Origin: Gracilibacteraceae bacterium
GTDB lineage: Bacteria > Bacillota > Desulfitobacteriia > Desulfitobacteriales > Syntrophobotulaceae
Assembly: GCA_031263945.1 (NCBI GenBank)
Contig: JAISEW010000128.1
Location: 1 to 6,226 of the forward strand
DNA: 6,226 bases
Direction: 5' to 3'
How positions within the stretch are numbered: position 1 is the stretch's first letter; the number at the start of each line of letters is the position of its first letter. A model generated the notes under the pieces. It had not been told where the DNA came from. It was given only the letters and a program-made list of their open reading frames with translations, and made no database searches. A program made the position numbers and the translations under genes. Below, piece after piece: positions 1 to 5,710 of this stretch.

Positions 1-2
1 AG

Positions 3-353
3 TTTTGCTGCCGCGCTTCAGACACCGTGCAGCTAGGCAGACGGCGGATCTGCGGCTATGAGATAAATACCGCAGTGGCGGCTTTGGAAAGCACGTTTCA
101 GACGGAGTTTGATCTGCTCCAGGCTTTCGTGGACAAAGGCCGCCTCGGACTGATCATGTCAAATGCCGAAGCTATAGACTGGCATTCCATTGAGCAGAGC
201 CTTGAACAGGCCTTGGCCGCGCCTTGCCGGGTCTACCCGGTGGCTCCGGAATACAAAAAGCGCTTGTTTGCCGAGCTCACTAACGAAGAACGCAGTGCCT
301 GCGGCATCAAACTGCCCTTGGTGACCACAGCCGCAACCCTTGAGAAGTTCTAA
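3..353 (+). CDS. C-terminal part of an unrecognised protein, open at the left edge
   Basis: The frame is open from the first full codon (base 3) to a TAA stop at 351-353, so the gene most likely starts outside the window. A GTG at 27 could serve as an internal start, but no Shine-Dalgarno sequence precedes it. The visible 116 residues look like a soluble protein. There are helix-prone segments (TEFDLLQAFVDKGRLGLIMS and the stretch around IEQSLEQALAAP) and an ending rich in charged and small residues (LTNEERSACGIKLPLV). There is no membrane segment, signal peptide or motif that I can assign to a family. The product ends abruptly at EKF, and protein-like sequence resumes at once in another frame (344-475). 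The annotated end may therefore be the product of a frameshift rather than the natural C-terminus. The function is unknown. I am fairly confident that this is coding, but not that it is intact. Confidence 0.5.
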   Translation, partial: FCCRASDTVQLGRRRICGYEINTAVAALESTFQTEFDLLQAFVDKGRLGLIMSNAEAIDWHSIEQSLEQALAAPCRVYPVAPEYKKRLFAELTNEERSACGIKLPLVTTAATLEKF

Positions 354-475
354 TTCGCCATGATGTCAGTCTGGCGCCGCTTTTCAAGGAAGAGAAGGGA
401 TCACTCGACGCCGCCGATACAGAGAGAGCGGGCCGGGTCTTGCTGGCGGTGGAAAACGCAGTGTGTTCCGCCTGA
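344..475 (+). pseudogene. Probable out-of-frame continuation of the left-edge gene
   Basis: Read from 344 in the frame one base back from the upstream gene, 43 codons stay open to a TGA at 473-475. They give a sequence that looks like real protein: HDVSLAPLFKEEKGSLDAAD followed by TERAGRVLLAVENAV. It is acidic and leucine/alanine-rich with helical character. The same bases in the upstream gene's own frame, beyond its TAA, give an arginine-rich, low-quality peptide. This segment has no start codon or ribosome-binding site of its own and overlaps the end of the upstream frame. The simplest reading is a one-base indel near 345-350, either a decaying gene or a sequencing/assembly error. No classic slippery heptamer is visible at the junction, so programmed frameshifting is less likely. 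An alternative is chance coding-like composition. Confidence 0.35.
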
Positions 476-593
476 GGGCCATATGCGGCAGGGAACACTC
501 GCCGATCTCGGCGCCGAGGCTTTCCAGCCGCCGGGCAATAGGCAAAAAACTTTTTATCCCTACTCTCTCTAAAAGGGAAAGGCGATTTCCGTG

Positions 594-621
594 TAGAATA
601 ACCCACTATATTGTAGATAAT
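594..621 (+). promoter_or_regulatory. Possible promoter in an AT-rich island
   Basis: Bases 590-624 are clearly AT-rich compared with the GC-rich surroundings. They contain several near-matches to the -10 hexamer TATAAT: TAGAAT at 594-599, TATATT at 607-612 and GATAAT at 616-621. The best -35 partner is weak (TTTCCG at 585-590, 16 bases before TATATT). The position just upstream of the ribosome-binding site at 625-633 fits a short leader for the P-loop gene. With no good -35 box this remains a suggestion. Confidence 0.25.
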
Positions 622-624
622 TAT

Positions 625-633
625 GAGAGAGGG
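625..633 (+). promoter_or_regulatory. Ribosome-binding site that fixes the start at 643
   Basis: The purine run GAGAGAGGG ends nine bases before ATG 643, a normal Shine-Dalgarno distance. Another in-frame ATG at 634 directly abuts the purine run and could not use it. The frame also stays open upstream to a GTG at 463, but that extension is arginine-rich and has no ribosome-binding site. ATG 643 is therefore the preferred start. Confidence 0.6.
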
Positions 634-642
634 ATGAGACTC

Positions 643-1338
643 ATGAACGAGCAAACGCTGCCTTTCGCACATTTTTTACCCGGCAGCCACCTGATCCTCG
701 GAGAAGCCGGCTCCGGCAAGTCAAAACTTATCTGGTCCACGCTGCAAACCCCTGAATTCAGCCAAAATAACGCCGTAAACATCGTCCTTTCCGACGCCTC
801 GCAGCGCATACCCTCCGATGAGGCGCTCCGCAACCCCGTGCGGGACGTGGAACCTTATAACACCGATATAACATGGATAACGCGGCCGTCCGTTCCAGGC
901 GTCTACTACTGCTCCTGTGACTACGCGCCGCGTGTTATTACTTTTTTGGAGTGTTTTGCCACCTGGGCCCTGCAAGCGCCGGAGGAAGGCGGTTCGCCGG
1001 TCAGGCTGTTCCTGGATTTTTCTGCCAAATGCTGGAGCCGGCCCGAGTTCGTCGAACAGCTGGCGCGCCTGTATTATATCGCCACGAACCGGGAGAATAT
1101 CGAGATCTGGGCCGTTATCGGCGCTTATAAAAAAGTTTCCCTGCTCGCCCGGGCCCTGTTTGAAAAAACCAGTCTCGTCTTCCTCAATCCTTTTCCCGCC
1201 GGTCTCATCGATGAAATATGTGACGCCCTGGGCCTGAAACGTGATACTTTGCCGGGATTGGCGCTCGTGACCTTTGAGCGCAAAACCGGGTTTTATTATA
1301 TTCCTTACAACGAAGAAGCCGCATACTGGAAACAATGA
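643..1338 (+). CDS. Small P-loop NTPase, possibly FtsK/HerA-like
   Basis: The 231-residue product carries a textbook Walker A (P-loop) motif, GEAGSGKS, at residues 20-27, right after a short N-terminal strand (HLILG). It should therefore bind and probably hydrolyse a nucleoside triphosphate. A plausible Walker B strand is VRLFLDF at 120-126 with Asp125. It lacks the following glutamate usual in many ATPases. A later hydrophobic strand (IEIWAVIGAY, 153-162) followed by KKVSLLARALFEKTSLVFLN could hold the sensor region. The order of strand, P-loop, Walker B and sensor, and the compact size, recall FtsK/HerA-type ATPases such as DNA-pumping or virus packaging motors. The resemblance is general, and I cannot name the family. 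There is no signal peptide or membrane helix, so the protein is presumably cytoplasmic. It may be co-transcribed with the protease gene 64 bases downstream, but a hairpin lies between them. The start at 643 is chosen because of the Shine-Dalgarno sequence at 625-633. An in-frame extension to 463 looks non-coding. Confidence 0.8.
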   Translation: MNEQTLPFAHFLPGSHLILGEAGSGKSKLIWSTLQTPEFSQNNAVNIVLSDASQRIPSDEALRNPVRDVEPYNTDITWITRPSVPGVYYCSCDYAPRVITFLECFATWALQAPEEGGSPVRLFLDFSAKCWSRPEFVEQLARLYYIATNRENIEIWAVIGAYKKVSLLARALFEKTSLVFLNPFPAGLIDEICDALGLKRDTLPGLALVTFERKTGFYYIPYNEEAAYWKQ

Positions 1339-1360
1339 CGCGGCGAAAATCCGGGCCTGA

Positions 1361-1393
1361 AAGGGGGGAAACGCGTTTCTGCTATGGAAACGC
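1361..1393 (+). promoter_or_regulatory. Ribosome-binding site plus stem-loop with an ATG in the loop
   Basis: A purine-rich block AAGGGGGGAA (1361-1370) is the only strong Shine-Dalgarno-like sequence before the large protease gene. It is followed by a perfect 7-bp inverted repeat, GCGTTTC (1373-1379) and GAAACGC (1387-1393), separated by the loop TGCTATG. In RNA this would form a stem-loop presenting ATG 1384 in its loop. It has no following U-run, so it does not look like an intrinsic terminator. It could tune translation of the protease gene. Control by this hairpin is inferred; the complementarity is seen directly. Confidence 0.45.
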
Positions 1394-1416
1394 TGCTTAA
1401 AATTGAAATTGAATAA
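1384..1416 (+). other. Ten-codon upstream ORF overlapping the protease start, or a frameshifted true start
   Basis: ATG 1384 opens a ten-codon frame ending in TAA at 1414-1416, which overlaps the annotated TTG start of the protease gene in a different frame. If the single G at 1387 is removed, ATG joins the protease frame and encodes MKRCLKLKLNKKNPKILS, a classic basic N-terminus leading into the hydrophobic signal-peptide core. Either this is a real leader peptide coupled to the protease, or the gene has a one-base insertion (natural or a read error) right after its true start codon. The second reading seems the more economical. The purine block at 1361-1370 lies about 14 bases upstream, rather far for a standard site. 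Confidence 0.35.
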
Positions 1417-4400
1417 GAAAAACCCGAAAATCCTGAGCGTACTGCTCGCGCTGCTCCTGCTCTCTCTCGTGCCCGCCCCGCTGGGGGCGGCGCCGGTCTA
1501 TGAAAGCATCACTACTTTTTCCGACGACGACGTTCGCTCTCTGACGGAAACACTGCGTTTCGACCGCGGCGGCGGGGGCCGCGCCATCGCCTGGAGCGAC
1601 ACCTCCGATAAGGCGGCGGACGAGCTGCTGGTGAAGCTCACGCCGGGCGGCTCTGTGCCGAGCCTGGACGCGGTGCAGTCGGCGGAAGCGATTTTTACGC
1701 TGGACGCGGCGGACGCGGCGGCCATGACTGACGAAACCGCCGACGCCGGCGGCGGGCCCGGCGAGTGGTATCAGGTCGTTTTGACGGAAGGCAGCCGGCT
1801 GGCGGAGACGGCGGACGAACTGCTGACTTATCCGCAGGTGCTTTGCGTCGAGCCTAATTATGTGATCTATCTGGACGCGGACGAACCGGCGGACGATGAG
1901 GGGACCGTCCGGGCCGCCGCCGCCGCTTTGCCGCTTGCCGAGCCTTATCAGTGGGTCAGGGCGGATCTGCCGGCTTACGGCTACGGCGTCCAGGCGGGGC
2001 TCGCGCGCGTCTCCTCCCGCGGCGGCGGCGTGGTCGTCGCCGTTTTGGATTCGGGCCTGGACCTCCTCCATCCGGAGATGGCGGACAACATATATGATCC
2101 GTCCGCGCACAGGAATTTCGCGGGCGGCGAGATAAACGACGTGACCGACGACCACGGGCACGGCACGGCGATGGCCGGGATCATCGCCGGCAAAAACACC
2201 GGTCTGGCCACTGAAGCTCAAATCCTGCCGATCAAAATAATCGACGCTTACAACACTGTCCGCATGAGTTCCTACCTGCGGGCTCTGGAATATATATCCG
2301 CATTGAACGAAAATACCCGCGTGGTGGATATAGCCAACATGAGTTTCGGCGGTTTCGGCTATTCCCGGGCGGAGGAGGAGGCTCTCGCCAAGGCCTGGCA
2401 GCGGGAGATTTTCCTCGTCGCCTCCGCCGGCAACGAATCCACCCCGAACGAGAACGTATACGACCGCTATGGCTATCCGTCCTATCCGGGCGCGCATACG
2501 AACGTCGTCGGCGTCATGGCCGCGGCGAAGACGCCGGACGCCAACGGCAATATTTTGGCAAGTTTTTCCAATTGGGACGTAAATCCCGATAACGACGTTG
2601 AATATGAAGTCATGGCCCCGGGCGCGGACATCTGGAGCTTGGAAGTTGGCGGCGGTTACACGGCGGGCAGCGGCACGTCGCACGCCGCGGCGGTCGTCAG
2701 CGGTATGGCCGCCGTACTCCAATCTCATCTGGAAAATTCGGGCCTGGACGCCGACAATTCGGTCTTATGGGATCGCGTCACCGCTAACACGGATCTGCTC
2801 TATGCCCGCGGCGGCGGAAGCAGCGAAGATCCGAGATCGTCTTTCGGTCAGGTCAATCTGAATAAAATGCTCGACGAAATGCCCGCCGACAAGGCGAAGA
2901 TCCGCATCCAGGAAAACAGCCTCCGCGGCCGGCTGGTGCGCAACCGGGTCAATCCGCTCACGATTTCCGTGCAAAGCGTGCGCGGGCATTTTACCGACGT
3001 GGTGCTGAACGCGGCCGTATCGGCCCCCGGTTCCACCGCCTCGCCCCCGACCGTGACGCTGGATCCGGTGAGCGTCGATCATCTGCGCGGCGCGGATATC
3101 GTCGCCTGGGGCGTCAATTTAAATTTGCCAGAAAATTATGAATACTCGACCGTCAAACTTGACTTGAGTCTGAGCGGCGGTCTGGTCGACGAGAGCGGCG
3201 TGGCCGCTGGTATGATCAATGATACCAACTCCAACAAAATAAGCATGACTCTGGACGTGCTGACGCTCACCGTCCTGCGCCAAGAGATGCTGGACACGGC
3301 ATACATGTCGGGTAATAACTTCACCTTGACCCCGGATCGCAACGTCTGGATCCTGACGGGACAGGAGCAGCCGGTGACGATCCCCGCCGGCAAGACTCTG
3401 ACGATCCCGCCCGGCGTCCGTCTCCTGTTCGACACGCGGAGCGCGATCCTCAATAAGGGCACGGTCACGATCGGCAGAGGCGGCGGCGATGAAAACTACG
3501 CTATTTTGCAGCCTTTCGACCTGGACGGGAACGGCGAGGGCTTCGTCACCATCACCGACGCGGACGGCGGGCATACGAATATTGATTATTCCGCCATAGA
3601 AAGGCCGCTGATCAGCGTCGATCAGATAAAACACGGGTTTTTCAGCGGCGCCAGCCCCCGCTCTGTGACCGAGGACACTGATTTCCCGGATACTCCCCAG
3701 CGCATCGCCGCCCAAAACATGAGTTACACCGAGATTTACAATCTGCGGGACGCGGTGATAGACGCGCCGACCGACAAATCCCTTTTTGACGGGATATACA
3801 GCGTCGATTTCTATGACGGCCAGATCACCAATTCCCTCTTCCTCAACGCGAGCGGGCCCGGGGCCAGCCAGAGCGTCGTCTATAACTACGGGTTCGGGGT
3901 CGATTTGGAACAGCTGCGCCCGGGCGGGGACGGAAGTTTTGTTTACACGACAAAAAACAACCGCAATTACGCTGATTTCGGCGGCAACGACGAGTTCCGC
4001 GCTTTTCTGGCCGCGTACCTCAGTTTATACGGAGCGGCAGTCTCGCCGAACGATATAACCTATACAGTGAACCCCGCCGCCGGCGAAGACATTTCCGACG
4101 AGGTATACGGGGCATTCGCCTGCGCTCTGCCGGCCGGCGCGGACGCCCTATACCCGCAGATCATCGGCGGCGCTCAGTTCAAGTCGCTTCTGGCGGATCT
4201 GCAGAAGCTCACGCCTTTTCATCACAACGCTATCATGACGCCGGTGTCTTTCGCGACGGAACCCGGCCTGACCTTCCGGATCAACGATAATTACCATAAT
4301 TTGGCAAGCGAGCTGGCCAACGCCGTGCTGTGGGGGTATACGCTCGGCAACATGGCGACGGCGCCCGGCTCCACGCTGCTCTATGACGCTTATCCCAGCG

Positions 4401-5701
4401 TCGCCCTGGCGAGCGGCTGCCCGCCTTTTATCACCCGGATCGAGTCGGCGAGCGCCACTGCCGCTTCCCTGCTGGGCAGATCTTATATGCGTAAAAACGT
4501 CACTTTGTTTTTCAACTCTTACCTGGCCACCTCCAATTCCGAAGCGGACATGGCCGTGTTAAACCAGCCGTACTACTACCCCTCCGGCAAGACCGAGCGG
4601 GGGACCTGGCGGCATGTGACCGGCTCCGTTTCCAATGAGTGGGAAGTTCCGCTGACCTTAGTGCGCCAGAACGAGCCGGTGGAGTATAATATCTTTATCA
4701 CCGCCGCCGGTCTCAACTGGGCGGAAGACACCTGGCTCACCACTGCCTGGGATCTGCGCCTGCATACCTTTGCCTCCAAAGCGCCCAGCAGCGGCATCGG
4801 CGGCGGTTTTGCCACCGGCGGCGGGGGCGGTGGTGGCGGGGGCGGAGGAGGAGGCGGCAGCGGTACAGCCGTGCCGCCCGGCGGTTTTCAGGCTTTTCCG
4901 GTCGTGTCCAATCTGCCCCGCATCTCCGGCGTTGACCGCGTGGAAACTTCCGTCGCCATTTCGCATTACGGCTGGAAAAACAGCGATACGGTCATCTTGG
5001 TCTCCGGCAATCAGGAAAATCTGATCGACGCCCTGACCGCCTCCTCGCTGGCGGGTCAGGAGGCCTGCCCCATCCTCTACGTCACGAACGGCAAATTGAG
5101 CGTGGCTGTGCGGGATGAGATAAAATGGCTGGGGGCGAAAAAAATCTACGTCATCGGCGCTTTGCCGGCTTCGGTGCCGGACGAGCTGAACAAAAATTTC
5201 GCCGAGAGCGACGTGATCGTCCTGAAAGGGCGCACCCGCCTGGAGACGAGCAATTTGGTGAACAGCGAGATCAAAAACCCGAACGGCGCTTTTATCATCG
5301 GTTATAACGCCGTGCCCGACGCGCTTTCCGCCGCCTCGTTCGCCGCCGCTAACGGATTCGTTTTCCATCTGGCGGATCCGAGCGGTAACGTGAGCGGCGT
5401 GCCGGAAAACAGGGGCTACATTCTGGGCGGCTCGGCTCTGGTCAAAGACTATGGGGATTTTACCCGGCTGGCCGGCCAGGACCGCTACGCCACCAACGCC
5501 GTGATTTGCGACACTTTGCCTTTTAAATATGATAAAGTATTCACCGCTAACGGCGTATCGCTCGTCGACGCCCTGCCCGGCGCTTCTTTGGCCGCGATGA
5601 CGGAATCGCCCATCTTTCTCACGCCCGGCGCGGCCAACTATAATGTTTCCAACCGCTATGTCTCCAGCGATACGGAAATCGTCGCTTTCGGCGGCGGCTG
5701 A
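1403..5701 (+). CDS. Secreted subtilisin-like (S8) serine protease with three CWB2 cell-wall-binding repeats
   Basis: Numbering is from TTG 1403; the product has 1432 residues. Residues 1-30 form a signal peptide: a lysine-rich start, the leucine core SVLLALLLLSLV, and a cleavage region near LGAA. Residues 73-156 (DELLVKL to PNYVIY) match the layout of the I9-type propeptide, which assists folding and inhibits the enzyme until removed. The S8 peptidase domain spans about 207-490 with a complete triad: Asp216 (VLDSG), His253 (GHGTAMAG) and Ser426 (GSGTSHAA). The oxyanion asparagine is Asn344 (ASAGNES). An active endopeptidase is therefore expected. Residues about 500-1135 are beta-rich and unrecognised, with strand-turn patterns from 647 (NVWILTG) and an acidic DLDGNGE loop at 706-712. 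A 14-Gly linker (1139-1152) leads to three CWB2 repeats (1173-1432), which should hold the protein on the cell wall or S-layer. The start is uncertain: TTG 1403 lacks a Shine-Dalgarno sequence, CTG 1379 is better spaced from AAGGGGGGAA but is a rare start, and ATG 1384 would fit if one G were absent. A secreted paralogue follows nine bases after the stop codon. Confidence 0.93.
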   Translation: MKLNKKNPKILSVLLALLLLSLVPAPLGAAPVYESITTFSDDDVRSLTETLRFDRGGGGRAIAWSDTSDKAADELLVKLTPGGSVPSLDAVQSAEAIFTLDAADAAAMTDETADAGGGPGEWYQVVLTEGSRLAETADELLTYPQVLCVEPNYVIYLDADEPADDEGTVRAAAAALPLAEPYQWVRADLPAYGYGVQAGLARVSSRGGGVVVAVLDSGLDLLHPEMADNIYDPSAHRNFAGGEINDVTDDHGHGTAMAGIIAGKNTGLATEAQILPIKIIDAYNTVRMSSYLRALEYISALNENTRVVDIANMSFGGFGYSRAEEEALAKAWQREIFLVASAGNESTPNENVYDRYGYPSYPGAHTNVVGVMAAAKTPDANGNILASFSNWDVNPDNDVEYEVMAPGADIWSLEVGGGYTAGSGTSHAAAVVSGMAAVLQSHLENSGLDADNSVLWDRVTANTDLLYARGGGSSEDPRSSFGQVNLNKMLDEMPADKAKIRIQENSLRGRLVRNRVNPLTISVQSVRGHFTDVVLNAAVSAPGSTASPPTVTLDPVSVDHLRGADIVAWGVNLNLPENYEYSTVKLDLSLSGGLVDESGVAAGMINDTNSNKISMTLDVLTLTVLRQEMLDTAYMSGNNFTLTPDRNVWILTGQEQPVTIPAGKTLTIPPGVRLLFDTRSAILNKGTVTIGRGGGDENYAILQPFDLDGNGEGFVTITDADGGHTNIDYSAIERPLISVDQIKHGFFSGASPRSVTEDTDFPDTPQRIAAQNMSYTEIYNLRDAVIDAPTDKSLFDGIYSVDFYDGQITNSLFLNASGPGASQSVVYNYGFGVDLEQLRPGGDGSFVYTTKNNRNYADFGGNDEFRAFLAAYLSLYGAAVSPNDITYTVNPAAGEDISDEVYGAFACALPAGADALYPQIIGGAQFKSLLADLQKLTPFHHNAIMTPVSFATEPGLTFRINDNYHNLASELANAVLWGYTLGNMATAPGSTLLYDAYPSVALASGCPPFITRIESASATAASLLGRSYMRKNVTLFFNSYLATSNSEADMAVLNQPYYYPSGKTERGTWRHVTGSVSNEWEVPLTLVRQNEPVEYNIFITAAGLNWAEDTWLTTAWDLRLHTFASKAPSSGIGGGFATGGGGGGGGGGGGGGSGTAVPPGGFQAFPVVSNLPRISGVDRVETSVAISHYGWKNSDTVILVSGNQENLIDALTASSLAGQEACPILYVTNGKLSVAVRDEIKWLGAKKIYVIGALPASVPDELNKNFAESDVIVLKGRTRLETSNLVNSEIKNPNGAFIIGYNAVPDALSAASFAAANGFVFHLADPSGNVSGVPENRGYILGGSALVKDYGDFTRLAGQDRYATNAVICDTLPFKYDKVFTANGVSLVDALPGASLAAMTESPIFLTPGAANYNVSNRYVSSDTEIVAFGGG
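4817..4858 (+). repeat. 14-glycine codon tract forming an interdomain linker
   Basis: Fourteen consecutive glycine codons encode residues 1139-1152 of the protease, flanked by FAT and SGTAVPP. All four glycine codons except a pure run are mixed (GGC, GGG, GGT, GGA), so this is not a simple trinucleotide slippage tract of one codon. It separates the unknown beta-rich region from the wall-binding repeats and probably works as a flexible spacer. Its G-rich strand could slow polymerases or form G-quadruplex-like structure, which is inference only. Confidence 0.85.
4919..5698 (+). repeat. Three tandem CWB2 cell-wall-binding modules
   Basis: These encode residues 1173-1432 of the protease. Each module begins with a related motif (RISGVDRVETS at 1173, VLKGRTRLETS at about 1273, RLAGQDRYATN at 1355) and has a conserved DAL core (Asp1209, Asp1306, Asp1389). 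Modules 1 and 2 end in a glycine-containing strand (YVIGALPAS, YILGGSALV). Module 3 stops at VAFGGG, exactly at that strand. Three modules is the usual number in clostridial CWB2 proteins, where the trio assembles into one wall-polymer-binding unit. The DNA of the modules has diverged strongly, so this is an old protein-level repeat and not a recent duplication. Confidence 0.9.
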
Positions 5702-5703
5702 GG
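5700..5703 (+). promoter_or_regulatory. Shine-Dalgarno sequence overlapping the protease stop codon
   Basis: GAGG at 5700-5703 overlaps the TGA stop (5699-5701) of the protease gene and lies seven bases before ATG 5711. This places the downstream gene in the same operon and suggests translational coupling. It also supports ATG 5711 as the real start. Confidence 0.6.
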
Positions 5704-5710
5704 TATCCTT

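Noticed and set aside
360..572. Small + strand open frame of 70 codons following the left-edge gene
   Set aside because: Its first half is arginine- and tryptophan-rich with poor codon character, while another frame over the same bases looks more protein-like. No ribosome-binding site was found. A short stretch near 499-540 has good codon quality but is too short to support a gene.
558..577. Possible hairpin (TCCCT and AGGGA) before the P-loop gene as a terminator
   Set aside because: The stem is only five base pairs with an 11-base loop, and the T-run lies upstream instead of downstream, so it does not fit an intrinsic terminator on the + strand.
463..642. N-terminal extension of the P-loop protein to GTG 463
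   Set aside because: The extra 60 residues are arginine-rich and unlike the rest of the protein, there is no ribosome-binding site at 463, and a well-placed Shine-Dalgarno sequence precedes ATG 643.
307..672. Minus-strand open frame of 121 codons across the gap before the P-loop gene
   Set aside because: The peptide is Arg/Ser/Pro-rich with no domain, and the frame runs through the ribosome-binding site and start of the P-loop gene. No ribosome-binding site was recognised for it.
1397..2728. Long open frame of 443 codons on the minus strand, opposite the protease signal peptide, propeptide and peptidase domain
   Set aside because: It is an antisense shadow of GC-rich coding sequence: the peptide is arginine/glycine/valine-rich with no recognisable domain, and the + strand there encodes an intact subtilase with its full triad.
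4817..4858. GGC/GGG-rich tract as a CRISPR or satellite-type DNA repeat
   Set aside because: It is in frame and encodes glycine within the protease, with no spacers or repeat-unit structure at the DNA level.
4658..5368. Minus-strand open frame of 236 codons opposite the glycine linker and wall-binding repeats
   Set aside because: Low-complexity composition rich in Gly, Ala and Arg, and fully covered by a well-supported + strand protein with recognisable CWB2 repeats.
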